A stretch of 64,000 bases of DNA, taken from positions 1-64,000 of the forward strand of contig SLTJ01000032.1 of assembly GCA_004347685.1 (NCBI GenBank), in the 5' to 3' direction. This DNA comes from Clostridia bacterium. GTDB taxonomy: Bacteria > Bacillota > DSM-521 > Neomoorellales > SLTJ01. The notes under the pieces are model-generated. The model did no database searches. It had not been told where the DNA came from and saw only the letters and a list, made by a program, of their open reading frames with translations. Both the position numbers and the translations under genes were made by a program. Shown in pieces: positions 49,725-58,713 of the stretch; within the stretch, counting starts at the first letter, position 1, and each line of letters begins with the position of its first letter.

Positions 49725-50084
49725 ATGGAAAAGGCATGGATATCAGTTCAGGAGGCAGCGCAGTACCTAGGGGTGGCGCGCCCTACGATTTACCGGTGGG
49801 CCAGGCAGGGGCGCCTGCCTATTTACAAACTGGCGGGAGGAGTAACGCGGGTAAAGGTCCAGGACCTGGAAAAGCTTCTCATGGAGGCCCAGCCCTTGTA
49901 CAACGTTGCAGGGCCCCAAAACCGGGATTTGCGGCAGCAACGGTCACCGGAAAAGGAAGCAATTACAGAATATTGCCGAAGGCACGGGGAGGGGCGGGCA
50001 AATCTGCGCCGGGCAAGGGATATCCTCGGCCGCCTGCCCTTTTCTCTTTCCGAGAATGTTCGCCGGGTGCGTGAGGAGAGCTAA
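49725..50084 (+). CDS. excisionase-type HTH antitoxin
   Basis: 119 residues from ATG 49725 (GGGAGGAGCG upstream). N-terminal MerR/excisionase HTH: ISVQEAAQYLGVARPTIYRW, then KLAGGVTRVKVQDLEKLL; a charged C-terminal tail follows (RRHGEGRANLRRARDILGRL). It is immediately followed by a PIN-domain gene, a known toxin-antitoxin arrangement in Firmicutes. It probably represses its own promoter. Confidence 0.75.
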   Translation: MEKAWISVQEAAQYLGVARPTIYRWARQGRLPIYKLAGGVTRVKVQDLEKLLMEAQPLYNVAGPQNRDLRQQRSPEKEAITEYCRRHGEGRANLRRARDILGRLPFSLSENVRRVREES

Positions 50085-50086
50085 CC

Positions 50087-50545
50087 TTGCCGGGTTGTTT
50101 CTTTTTCGATACCAGTGCGCTCTTTAAGCGTTACCGCTGGGAAGAAGGCTCAAATGTTGTAGCCGGCATCCTGCAGCAGGACGCCGTTTTTTACATCTCT
50201 GCCATTACCCTGTGTGAAGTGATCTCGAACCTGCGCAGGCTGGCCGATGTGGATGGACTTATCAGCCCTCAGGAATTTGAGGTTCTGAGGGCCACATTCC
50301 TTGGGGATGTGGGCGAGCGGCTTTTCGAGGTAATAGAGGTTACAGCGGATATTATCCTGACAGCTACAGATCTTGCTTCTCAAAAGTATATTGCGCCCCT
50401 GGATGCCATTCAGATTGCTACTGCCCTTTCCGTGCCGGAGAAGCCGGCATTTGTTTGTGCAGATCAAAAACTGATCAGGATAGCTGTTGCCAGCGGCCTT
50501 CATGTGATGGATCCTTTGCACCCGGGTGAGTTTGAGAGGCGGTAG
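50087..50545 (+). CDS. PIN-domain toxin
   Basis: 152 residues, TTG start 2 nt after the antitoxin stop. FFFDTSALFKRY (Asp), ITLCEVISNL (Glu), PLDAIQIATAL (Asp) and FVCADQKLIRIA (Asp) give a complete PIN acidic set. Its partner is the excisionase-like protein. Confidence 0.85.
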   Translation: MPGCFFFDTSALFKRYRWEEGSNVVAGILQQDAVFYISAITLCEVISNLRRLADVDGLISPQEFEVLRATFLGDVGERLFEVIEVTADIILTATDLASQKYIAPLDAIQIATALSVPEKPAFVCADQKLIRIAVASGLHVMDPLHPGEFERR

Positions 50546-50612
50546 CAGTTTGCTGTGCCTGCCATCTAGGGCTCAGGCAGGGAGCGAACCAGGGACCGGA
50601 AGGACATCAGCC

Positions 50613-51374
50613 ATGACGTTTTTTGGGGCCGTCATTTTTTTTGTTTTTGGCCTGGTGGTAGGGAGCTTCCTCAATGTCTGCATCTGGCGCCTCCCCAGGG
50701 GTGAATCCGTTGTCTTCCCGCCCTCCCACTGCCCGGCCTGCGGCCGGCGGCTGGCCTGGCGGGATATGGTGCCGGTCCTGAGCTACATCTTCCTGCAGGG
50801 CAGGTGCCGTTATTGCGGCAGCCGCATTTCCCACCGCTATCCCCTGGTAGAGGCCCTGACCGGCGCCGCCTTCCTGTTTTTGTTTTACCTCTACGGCACC
50901 TCGTCACGTCTGGTGGCGGCCCTTGTGTTAACCTGCGTCCTGGAAGTGGCCGCCTTTGTTGACCTGGAGCACATGCGCATCCCCAACGGTCTGCTGCTAA
51001 CTGGGGCCGTGGCCGGACTCCTGGTCAACCTCCTGCCCGGCAGCCTGGGCTGGCGGGAGATGGCCCTGGGCGCCGTAGCCGGGGCCGGCCCCCTTCTGGC
51101 AGTGGTTCTGGCCAGCCGGGGCGGGATGGGGGGCGGTGACGTGAAGCTGGCGGCCGTGGCCGGCCTTTATCTGGGCTGGCGCCTGGCCCTGACCGGCTTA
51201 TTCCTGGGAGTGGTGGCCGGAGGAGTGATGGCCGTGGTGATGCTGGCCCTGCGCCGGGTGGGTCGGCGGGATCCGATCCCCTTCGGGCCGTTCCTGGCGG
51301 TGGGCTTCTGGGTGGCCATGGTGTGGGGGAAGGAATTGCTGGCCTGCTACCTGCGCCTGACGGCCGGGCGGTAA
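50613..51374 (+). CDS. pilD: prepilin peptidase PilD
   Basis: 253 residues from ATG 50613. VVGSFLNVCIWRLPRGESVV, two zinc pairs CPAC and CRYC, several membrane helices and the catalytic aspartates in VDLEHMRIPN and GGGDVKLAA. It cleaves prepilin leaders and N-methylates the new Phe. The two TA modules now separate it from the upstream pilins. Confidence 0.94.
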   Translation: MTFFGAVIFFVFGLVVGSFLNVCIWRLPRGESVVFPPSHCPACGRRLAWRDMVPVLSYIFLQGRCRYCGSRISHRYPLVEALTGAAFLFLFYLYGTSSRLVAALVLTCVLEVAAFVDLEHMRIPNGLLLTGAVAGLLVNLLPGSLGWREMALGAVAGAGPLLAVVLASRGGMGGGDVKLAAVAGLYLGWRLALTGLFLGVVAGGVMAVVMLALRRVGRRDPIPFGPFLAVGFWVAMVWGKELLACYLRLTAGR

Positions 51375-51390
51375 AAACATGTGCCCTGCC

Positions 51391-51420
51391 TTGACCGGGC
51401 AGCCTTTTTGCTTATATAAT
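51391..51420 (+). promoter_or_regulatory. promoter of the first Uma2 gene
   Basis: TTGACC (51391-51396), 18 nt, perfect TATAAT (51415-51420). A run of five T between them may also end pilD transcripts. Confidence 0.6.
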
Positions 51421-51515
51421 CCATATTAAGATAGGGGCTACGGTCTCTTTCAGCGAGGGACAGTCTGGAGCATTTCGTGCCGGGTTTCTGAGACGGGCAG
51501 GAGGGGTGATCGAGT

Positions 51516-52076
51516 ATGCCGCATGTGCCGCAAATGGCTACCAAGGATCGCATGACTGTTGCTGATTATAAGCGGCTGCCGGAAGGAGCGCCGTATCAGC
51601 TTGTGGGGGGGGAGTTCGTGTTGACGCCTGCGCCCCGGCCGCTGCACCAGGTGGTTTCGGGCCGAATATTCAGGCTCATTTCTGGTTACATAGAGGACCG
51701 CAGGTTGGGTGTAGTTCTTTATGCGCCGGTTGATGTATACCTTGGCGAGGAGGACGCATACCAGCCCGACCTGCTCTACATCTCGGCGGAACGGCAAAAC
51801 CTTATCACCGAGGATGGCGTACACGGCGCCCCGGACCTGGTGATTGAGATCCTTTCTCCCGCTACGGCATATTATGACCTGCGCACGAAATTTAGAGCCT
51901 ATAGGGAAAGCGGAGTGCGGGAATACTGGGTGGTTGATCCCGGCGAGAAAGTCGTCGAGGTATACAGTAACCACGGTGGCCATTTTGCCACCCTGGGTTC
52001 CTTCAAGAAGCACGACAAGCTTGTTTCTCAGGTGCTGTCCGGCCTGGAGATAGAGGTATCAGACATATTTTCGTAA
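51516..52076 (+). CDS. Uma2-family putative nuclease (copy 1)
   Basis: 186 residues, CAGGAGGGGTGATCGAGT before ATG. Uma2/DUF820 PD-(D/E)xK fold: MTVADYKRLPEGAPYQLVGG, AYQPDLLYIS, GAPDLVIEILSP, FRAYRESGVREYWVVDP. The family is widespread in cyanobacteria and Firmicutes with no firm function. A second, only distantly similar copy is at 58881. Confidence 0.85.
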   Translation: MPHVPQMATKDRMTVADYKRLPEGAPYQLVGGEFVLTPAPRPLHQVVSGRIFRLISGYIEDRRLGVVLYAPVDVYLGEEDAYQPDLLYISAERQNLITEDGVHGAPDLVIEILSPATAYYDLRTKFRAYRESGVREYWVVDPGEKVVEVYSNHGGHFATLGSFKKHDKLVSQVLSGLEIEVSDIFS

Positions 52077-52088
52077 GGCCGCATAAAA

Positions 52089-52150
52089 CCGAGGTATCAT
52101 CCCGCATCGGGGCTATGCCGGCTAGGGCGTTGAACCCGGGGATACCTCGG
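52089..52150 (+). repeat. long inverted repeat in the leader of the O-antigen-ligase-like gene
   Basis: CCGAGGTATC (52089-52098) and GATACCTCGG (52141-52150) are perfect complements enclosing 42 nt with further GC-rich pairing. It lies 31 nt before TTG 52182. No known riboswitch core was recognised. Confidence 0.55.
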
Positions 52151-52181
52151 CCCACAAAAACGGGAGAGGTTGTGAACCAAT

Positions 52182-54305
52182 TTGCCGACCTGGGCTCGCC
52201 CGAACTATGTCCTGCTTCTGCTGATGGCCGTCCTGGGTTTGCTCCCCATCTTTAACAGCGGGTATGCCCACCCGGTAATCTATCCCGTCAGCATGGCCCT
52301 TGGAATTGGGGTTATCTTCACCGTCGCCCGCCTCAGAAAACCCGGACCCGGGCATGAGCCCGAGCCCCCAGCTTGGCTGCGGCTGCCGTGGCTTTTTCTC
52401 CTGGCCTTCATATCCTGGGCCGCCCTGGGCCTAGTCTGGTCGGTGGACAGGTACGAGACGCTGCTGGCCCTGGATGAATTTCTCATGGGTGTCTTCATAT
52501 TTCTTCTGGCAGCCACTGCCCTGTCAGAGGCGGATATGGAAAAGCTCATCAGGTTTAACGTCATCATTGGAGCGGCGGTGGCCCTGGTAGGACTACTGGT
52601 GTTCATGTTCCTTGAGACTGAGAGGGTGCGCTCCACCTTCCCGCACCCAAACCCTTTCGCCGCCTACTCCGCCATGGTTATTCTCGCCGGCCTTTTCCTC
52701 TTCCTCAAGGACCGGGATCGCCGTCTTATGGTACCCCTGGCTATCATGGGAGACGCTGTGGTTCTGAGCGGCTCCAGGGGGACATGGCTGGTCGTGCTGG
52801 CTGTAGCGGCGGCTTTGGTGTTTCGCCTGCCGCCGCGCCGGCGCCCGGATCTGGCTAAGCTGCTAATTTTGTTTCTTCTGGTTGTCGTTGTTACCAGTAT
52901 GATCCTCACCGTCCTAGCCCCGATATTACAGCAACACGTGGGAGGTCTCATTGAGGGCAGCGCCATAGGCAGGCGGATTTTCGAGTCTTCGATCCTTCGC
53001 CCCCAGAGCCTGGGCTCAAGTTCCTCAGGGCGATTGTCCTTCTGGGGAGTGGCCTGGCGGATGAGCCTTGACGCCCCCTTCACGGGTGTAGGGCTGGGTA
53101 ATTTCCACACCGCGTACTTCCTTTATTGGTCTGGCGACAGTAATTATTCTCGCTTCACCCATAATTATTACTTGCAGACAGCGGCCGAAACAGGCTGGCC
53201 GGGCGTGCTCCTGCTGTTGGGCTTCCTGGTCACCTTTTTTACCAGGGTGGAGTGGCGCCGGTCCAGGGATTATCCGGCTTGGGGGCTGCTCGGGGGTAGC
53301 CTGGTTTTTCTCGCCCATAGCGTCATTGACTTCTCGTGGAACTTTCCGGCCACAGCGGCCGTCTTCTGGGCCGAGACGGGCATGCTGGCCGCCATGTTGG
53401 GCCGGAAGGGGGAGACGGCGGTTTGGACAGGTAAGGAACCAGGCCGGGTGGCAGGCTGCTTACTCCAGAGCGAAGCGGCGGCGACCTCAGTGGACACGGG
53501 TACAGTTGCAGGTGGCGTTAAACCCTCGTCCGGCTACCCGGGCCCATTTGCGCGCACCTTGGAGGCACGACCTGCGTTTCCCGCTCGTTTCCGGGCCGCT
53601 CGTCTGCTCAACGTTGCCGTCCTGATCGTGGCTGTCTGGCTGGTGGCCGCTTCCGCAACCTTCTGGATGGGAGAAGTGCTGGCGGACCGTGGCCGTAGCG
53701 CCGTGGTCCGGGAGGACCTGGATACGGGCCTGGCCAGGCTGCAGCAGGCGGTGAAGTTGGTGCCGGTGACCCCGGGCTACCGGGCCGACCTGGCCTGGGC
53801 CTACTGGCGGGCCGGAGAGGAGCATAACCAAGCATATTACCGTTGGCAGGCCCGGCAGCAACTGGAAAAGGCGGTAGAGTTAAGCCCCCTCAATTATTCT
53901 GCTAACTTGCAGGTGGGCGAGTTGCTGGTGGCTGAGGCGGACTACCACGCGGCTGAGGCCTATTTCCGCCGGGCCGTGATCTACGGCGGCTTCGTTCCGG
54001 AGCCGTATGCCGACCTGGGCTACCTCTACCTAAGCCAGGAGCGCTACGGTGAGGCTCTGGAAATCATGCAACGAGGCCTGCAGATGGCCGGCCTGGCCGA
54101 GATCAACGCCCCGACGGCCCTGGAGAAACAGCGCGTTCAGGCCGCCCGGCTCCAAATGCATCTGGGCCTGGCCCGGGCCTATGAGGCCCTCGGTAACTGG
54201 TCCGCCCGCCGGGCTGAGTTGGTGGCGGCCCTGGAAATTGACCCGGAGAACGCGGTAGCCAGGCGGGAGCTGAGCAAAGCGCCACCGATAAGCAGTGGTA
54301 GATGA
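52182..54305 (+). CDS. O-antigen ligase/polymerase-like membrane protein with TPR tail
   Basis: 707 residues. About 10-12 membrane helices with the Wzy_C loop (SGRLSFWGVAWRMSLDAPFT, GVGLGNFHTAYF, FTHNYYLQTAAETGWPGV), then a cytosolic or periplasmic TPR array (about 510-700: YYRWQARQQLEKAVELSPLN, AYFRRAVIYGGFVPEPYADL). In pilus loci such proteins may glycosylate pilin (PglL-like) rather than make O-antigen. The TTG start lacks an ideal site. Confidence 0.8.
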   Translation: MPTWARPNYVLLLLMAVLGLLPIFNSGYAHPVIYPVSMALGIGVIFTVARLRKPGPGHEPEPPAWLRLPWLFLLAFISWAALGLVWSVDRYETLLALDEFLMGVFIFLLAATALSEADMEKLIRFNVIIGAAVALVGLLVFMFLETERVRSTFPHPNPFAAYSAMVILAGLFLFLKDRDRRLMVPLAIMGDAVVLSGSRGTWLVVLAVAAALVFRLPPRRRPDLAKLLILFLLVVVVTSMILTVLAPILQQHVGGLIEGSAIGRRIFESSILRPQSLGSSSSGRLSFWGVAWRMSLDAPFTGVGLGNFHTAYFLYWSGDSNYSRFTHNYYLQTAAETGWPGVLLLLGFLVTFFTRVEWRRSRDYPAWGLLGGSLVFLAHSVIDFSWNFPATAAVFWAETGMLAAMLGRKGETAVWTGKEPGRVAGCLLQSEAAATSVDTGTVAGGVKPSSGYPGPFARTLEARPAFPARFRAARLLNVAVLIVAVWLVAASATFWMGEVLADRGRSAVVREDLDTGLARLQQAVKLVPVTPGYRADLAWAYWRAGEEHNQAYYRWQARQQLEKAVELSPLNYSANLQVGELLVAEADYHAAEAYFRRAVIYGGFVPEPYADLGYLYLSQERYGEALEIMQRGLQMAGLAEINAPTALEKQRVQAARLQMHLGLARAYEALGNWSARRAELVAALEIDPENAVARRELSKAPPISSGR

Positions 54306-54418
54306 GTTTCTATCTGTCCGGCCCCGAAACGATATGGTCACCATCTGGTGGCCGCCGGAGTGGCCGGCACGGTAAAGATTTTTTGTTGTTTCTTCATTTC
54401 AGGTATGGTACTATGTGA

Positions 54419-55378
54419 GTGAGAACTGAGGAAATCAGTAGTGGGGTGGGGAAACAGGTGTCTGATCGGGTAGAAGAAGCAAGGGAAAAGTACATGACTG
54501 CCTTCGAGGAAAAACAGGCTGTCGTTCTTGCCGAAACCTTGGTGGAAACGGTGAACGATAGCCAGAAGGAGCTTATCAGGGCAAGCGATTTTAATGAACT
54601 AAAGGATATAGTGAGAGATATAAGCATAAGCGTGGCCGAGCTGGCTAAAGCCCAGAAAGGGACAGATCAGAGTATCCGCAGGCTGGAGAATGCCATGGCC
54701 GAGTTGGCGGAGGCTCAGAAGCAGACAGGAGAAAAGCTCGGCGGCCTGGAGGAGGCCCAGAAGCAGACAGGAGAAAAGCTCGGCGGCCTGGAGGAGGCCC
54801 AGAGGCAGACAGGAGAAAAGCTCGGCAGCCTGGAGGAGGCCCAGAAGCAGACAGGAGAAAAGCTCGGCAGCCTGGAGGAGGCCCAGAAGCAGACAGGAGA
54901 AAAGCTCGGCAGCCTGGAGGAGGCTGTAGCGTGGCTGATCGAGGCGCAGAAACAAACAACAGAAGAAGTAGCCTCTCTGACCAGGGAAATGAAAGCTACC
55001 AGGACGCAACTAGGCGGGCTTTCGCAAAGCATGAGCTATGGCTTTGAAAACGAAGCCTACCGCGTACTGCCGGCCTTGATGGAAAAGTATGGCATAAAGG
55101 TGACCGAGAGGTTTGTGCGGACTGAGATAGACGGCGTGGAGATAAATGTCTTCGGCCGGGGGAAGAAAGACGGCCGGGACGTGCTGCTAGTAGGGGAAAC
55201 CAAACTAAAGTCGGATAACGTGGAAGACCTGGACCAGGTAGAGGCCAGGGCCGCCGTGGTTAAAGAGAAGTACCCGGGAGAAGTGGTTAAATTGCTAATT
55301 ACCCATTATGCCAAGCATTTCATAATCGAAGCAGCCAGGGAGAGGGATATCATCCTGGTGCAAAGTTTTGAGTGGTAG
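54419..55378 (+). CDS. coiled-coil protein with DUF3782-like nuclease domain
   Basis: 319 residues. N-terminal helix (DRVEEAREKYMTAFEEKQAV), a coiled coil of 14-residue units KQTGEKLGGLEEAQ (five copies), then a restriction-endonuclease-like domain: MSYGFENEAYRVLPALMEKY, GVEINVFGRG, LLVGETKLK (E-x-K) and YPGEVVKLLITHYAKHFI. GTG 54419 or GTG 54458 may be the start. Related proteins are common in thermophiles; the substrate is unknown. Confidence 0.75.
   Translation: MRTEEISSGVGKQVSDRVEEAREKYMTAFEEKQAVVLAETLVETVNDSQKELIRASDFNELKDIVRDISISVAELAKAQKGTDQSIRRLENAMAELAEAQKQTGEKLGGLEEAQKQTGEKLGGLEEAQRQTGEKLGSLEEAQKQTGEKLGSLEEAQKQTGEKLGSLEEAVAWLIEAQKQTTEEVASLTREMKATRTQLGGLSQSMSYGFENEAYRVLPALMEKYGIKVTERFVRTEIDGVEINVFGRGKKDGRDVLLVGETKLKSDNVEDLDQVEARAAVVKEKYPGEVVKLLITHYAKHFIIEAARERDIILVQSFEW
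54719..54928 (+). repeat. 42-bp tandem repeats, about five units
   Basis: Near-identical units beginning AAGCAGACAGGAGAAAAGCT recur every 42 bp (14 codons, two heptads). DNA identity is too high for ancient coding repeats, so the copy number probably varies between strains. Confidence 0.85.
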
Positions 55379-55591
55379 ATACGAGCAGATATGGCAATTA
55401 CCGCTGGTCGCTGTAATGGTCCGGCACTAGCCCCATCTTAGCTCGAATATCCAAGATCCTTGAAGAATCCAGTTGCCAATATAGCCTTTCCGATCCATTG
55501 GACCTACTTCGTAGAGAATGGGTACGCAATAGTTTACGTTATCTTTACCCTGCCAGCAGGAAATGTGGCTGTTATCGCCGAATACTGCCAC

Positions 55592-56098
55592 ATGCGGACA
55601 GAAACGCGAAATGCAGGCGTGAAAGAACCCGGGTGGACCACGGCCGGTTTTACCCTAGCCGAGGTAATCTCAGTAGCCTGCATCATGGCTATTGTAAGCG
55701 CGTTGTCGTGGCCCTACCTGGCCGGGACCCTGGCCCATTACCGTCTGGTAACCTCGGCTCAGGAGATAGCCTCGGCCATCCGCCTGGTGCAGCAGCGGGC
55801 CATCACGGAGAGTTTCGCCGGTTACTACATAAACTTCAACGCCACCTTGAACCGCTACGAGCTTCACCTGGACAAGGACGACCTGCTGGGCAGTTTCGAG
55901 CGGCGCTACCTGCCGAAGGGCGTGAAGATAGCGTACGTGAAATTCGGCTCAAGCCCCCTTTCCAGATTGACCTTTTCCGCTACCGGGGTACCGGTCGAGG
56001 GGGGCGGGACGGTGCGCCTGGAAACCGCTTCTGGAGATAAATACTACGTGGTGGTGACCCCGGTGACCGGACGGGTGCGGGCCAGGGCCACGCAGTGA
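55592..56098 (+). CDS. minor prepilin (GspH/FimT-like)
   Basis: 168 residues from ATG 55592. Leader ending TTAG, then FTLAEVISVACIMAIVSALS. The body IRLVQQRAITESFAGYYINF and LTFSATGVPVEGGGTVRLET is GspH/FimT-like. GTG 55565 is an alternative start. It opens the minor pilin set 55592-58713. Confidence 0.8.
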   Translation: MRTETRNAGVKEPGWTTAGFTLAEVISVACIMAIVSALSWPYLAGTLAHYRLVTSAQEIASAIRLVQQRAITESFAGYYINFNATLNRYELHLDKDDLLGSFERRYLPKGVKIAYVKFGSSPLSRLTFSATGVPVEGGGTVRLETASGDKYYVVVTPVTGRVRARATQ

Positions 56099-56248
56099 GT
56101 ATATCGTCCATATTTGTGAAGTGTTTCTTTTGCTGATTGTTTAGCGCACCTGTTTTTTAGCCAGTTGCCGGTGAAGGAGCAAGACCGTCGCTGTTTTCAC
56201 GGTCGAGAGTGGGCAGCTTGCCGGTACGCGATGGGTGGAGGCGGGGAA

Positions 56249-56689
56249 ATGGACCGGCACCGGGCATGTTTAGTCGGCGGTGTAGCGGGTGACAAATGCG
56301 GAGGCGGGAGCCCCTCGCCCGACATAGTTTTGCGATCCGAGGCCGGCTTCACGCTGGCCGAAGTAGTAGCGGCCATCCTCATCCTGGCCGTGGTCATGCT
56401 GGGCGTGAGCGGCATGCTCTACGTCGGCTGGCTCAACACCCAGCGTGGCGGCAGCTCCACCGTGGCCCTGAACCTGGCTCAGGAGAAGCTGGAAGAGGTA
56501 AAGGAGAATCCGGGCAGCGCCGTTAACGTTGTCGGAGGCACGTTTCCTTCTGTATCGGGTTACACTTATAACCTATCGGTTGAGGACCAGGACGACGACG
56601 GCCTGGCGACGGTGACTGTTGCCGTATACTATCAGGTGCGAAGTATCAACCAGGAGGTATCGCTTACGACCATGGTGCGGAAGCCGTGA
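56249..56689 (+). CDS. minor prepilin (PilV/GspI-like)
   Basis: 146 residues from ATG 56249 (GGAGGCGGGGAA upstream). Long leader ending SEAG, then FTLAEVVAAILILAVVMLGV; ALNLAQEKLEEVKENPGS is the PilV hallmark. The late DQDDDGLATVTVAVYYQVRS segment ends in a beta-strand. The longer frame to 56165 has no ribosome site. Confidence 0.82.
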   Translation: MDRHRACLVGGVAGDKCGGGSPSPDIVLRSEAGFTLAEVVAAILILAVVMLGVSGMLYVGWLNTQRGGSSTVALNLAQEKLEEVKENPGSAVNVVGGTFPSVSGYTYNLSVEDQDDDGLATVTVAVYYQVRSINQEVSLTTMVRKP

Positions 56690-56722
56690 GCCTCGCGACA
56701 GGCGGGTAGGGGGCGAGGCATA

Positions 56723-57424
56723 ATGGCAGGAGGACGGGCCGGGCACTTGTGGCTCTTGTCACGGTGGGGGAGATACTTGGCGGCAGGCAGTGGCAGGTCG
56801 TCACCATGCCTGCTGCGGTGCCGGCGCCCTGGCCGGCTTGAGGGGCGTCCAAAGGTAGCGCCCGTATTGAAGTTGTCCGGCAGCCAGCAGGGCGATAAGG
56901 CCTTTACCCTGGCCGAGGTCATCATCGCGGTCATGCTCCTGGCCCTGGTCATGGCCGCCGCCTACCAGGCTTTCTCGGCCGTGGACACTTCCTGGCGCCG
57001 GGGTGAAGACCGGATAGACGCCCAGCAGAATTTGCGGATCGCTGCCGACAGGATAGCGCGGGAGGTACGCCAGAGCGGTACGGTTACTGTGCCGGTGGTG
57101 GGTAATAGTGGCTCGGAGATACAGATACGGTATTCCTCTAATAGGTCGCAGCCCCAGGAGGGCGGCGGCAGCATCACATATAACAAGGTGCGGTTCTATC
57201 TTTCTAACGGCCAGATCCTGCGCGGGGTCAAACTGCTGGCCGCGGAACCAGACCCCTACCCATCTGCCAACTGGTTGGGCAATAACGTGGTGGCCTACGG
57301 CGTGCAGAGTGTCACCTTCAGCCAGCCGGCAAAGGGACTCGTGGTTATTGGGTTGACAACGGAGAGTAGTGGCGGCAACTCCTATACGGTAGAAACCACC
57401 GTGCGGTTACGAGCCTCAGAATAG
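56723..57424 (+). CDS. minor prepilin (PilW/GspJ-like), Ala at cleavage site
   Basis: 233 residues if ATG 56723 is used. The prepilin segment GDKA-FTLAEVIIAVMLLALV starts near residue 60, far too late for a leader, so the true start is probably TTG 56867 or a nearby codon. The residue before Phe is Ala. DRIDAQQNLRIAADRIAREV is GspJ/PilW-like. Coordinates at the 5' end are therefore uncertain. Confidence 0.7.
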   Translation: MAGGRAGHLWLLSRWGRYLAAGSGRSSPCLLRCRRPGRLEGRPKVAPVLKLSGSQQGDKAFTLAEVIIAVMLLALVMAAAYQAFSAVDTSWRRGEDRIDAQQNLRIAADRIAREVRQSGTVTVPVVGNSGSEIQIRYSSNRSQPQEGGGSITYNKVRFYLSNGQILRGVKLLAAEPDPYPSANWLGNNVVAYGVQSVTFSQPAKGLVVIGLTTESSGGNSYTVETTVRLRASE

Positions 57425-57438
57425 GGGGTGTTGGCTGC

Positions 57439-58713
57439 ATGCGTCTTGACACGTTGGGAGAAAAAGGCTTTGCGCTTCCCCTGGTAATCATGATAACCAC
57501 CATTATCATGCTCCTGGGCACGGCCTTCCTCACCCTGGCCGGCACCGAAGAAAGCATTGCGCAGAACCAGGTGGCCCAGACCCAGGCCCTGTTTATTGCC
57601 GACGCCGGGGTGGAGAAAGCTCTCCACGTGCTTGACAAAAAGCCATTGGACAAGTCTGTAACGGAATGGATGTCCGAAAACCAGGGCGAACTGGCTAACA
57701 TAGCCGTGGGCGGCGGCACGGCCAATGTGAGCATCCAGGACAAGGGCTCCCTGATCGAGATAACTTCCCAGGGCCAGAAAGGCAACGCCGTCAAGACGCT
57801 TATCGCTAAAGCCGCTCCCCCGGCCTTTGAGTTTGGTTTGGCCGGCGGGAACGGAAGCAGCACCCTGGAATTCACCGGCAATGGTAATATAGAAGCCGAT
57901 ATCGCCTATGACGGCAATGTTTCGATCGGTAGCAACAGCCGTACGGTGACTGCCCATAAAGTTGTCGTTACCGGCGACTTTACCGTAAACGGCACCCTTG
58001 AGGCGGAGCATGAGTCAGCCGACCCCCCTGTTGACATCCTGCATGTCGGTGGCAAGGTGAGCGCCGGAAAAGATAATGACATTCAGGGCAACTGGCAATA
58101 CGACGTGGGAGGCAGCATCTCCCCGGTAGGAGCCATCGAGGGAGTGGCAGCAGACCTCGGGGAGCCCTACGTCCCACCACCGCCCGATGTGGACCTGAGC
58201 TGGTATTTCCAGCATAAGGACTTGTCGGCAGCAGATCCTAACGATGCCGCCGTGGTAGCAAAGCTAGCAACGGAACCCTCCGGGCCGGAAATCCTGTATT
58301 TCAGCGGTAATTTGACCATACAGTCTCAACACGGTCACGATCCTATTGAATTTAAGGGTGTAAGGGTTCTGGTTGTGGACGGAGACGTAGAAGTCAAAGA
58401 CAAACTTGTGCCTTTTGATGATGACGGTGACGGCAAAGACGACGACGGCAATGCGTTACTCATTTTGGCGACTGGTAACGTGGATCTGACCCCGGCTGGC
58501 GGCGCAGATAAGAGCCGCAACCTAATCGTTATCAGTGAAGGCATGATTACCATGAGCGGAAACGTTGACGTCGAAGGGGCTGTGTGGGGTGCCACCATCA
58601 ACAGTAACGGTTGCGCCGAATTCGAATATGACGAAGACATGGTCGAACTCATCCGCGATACCGGCTTGGTTAAGGAGTACTCCTACCGCCTGGTAAGCTG
58701 GCAGGAGCAGTAA
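57439..58713 (+). CDS. PilX-like pilus protein with acidic Ca-binding-like loop
   Basis: 424 residues. PilX_N-type start EKGFALPLVIMITTIIMLLG, TQALFIADAGVEKALHVLD. A beta-rich body follows (VVVTGDFTVNGTLEAEHESA, FTGNGNIEADIAYDGN). DDDGDGKDDDG (about residue 330) resembles the calcium loops of PilY1, dockerins or thrombospondin type-3 repeats. The body could be a polymer-forming/bactofilin-like surface domain. It probably sits at the pilus tip complex. Confidence 0.7.
   Translation: MRLDTLGEKGFALPLVIMITTIIMLLGTAFLTLAGTEESIAQNQVAQTQALFIADAGVEKALHVLDKKPLDKSVTEWMSENQGELANIAVGGGTANVSIQDKGSLIEITSQGQKGNAVKTLIAKAAPPAFEFGLAGGNGSSTLEFTGNGNIEADIAYDGNVSIGSNSRTVTAHKVVVTGDFTVNGTLEAEHESADPPVDILHVGGKVSAGKDNDIQGNWQYDVGGSISPVGAIEGVAADLGEPYVPPPPDVDLSWYFQHKDLSAADPNDAAVVAKLATEPSGPEILYFSGNLTIQSQHGHDPIEFKGVRVLVVDGDVEVKDKLVPFDDDGDGKDDDGNALLILATGNVDLTPAGGADKSRNLIVISEGMITMSGNVDVEGAVWGATINSNGCAEFEYDEDMVELIRDTGLVKEYSYRLVSWQEQ

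Noticed and set aside
52089-52181. Cyclic-di-GMP or other known riboswitch
   Set aside because: The outer stem is clear, but none of the conserved core strings of known classes could be matched.
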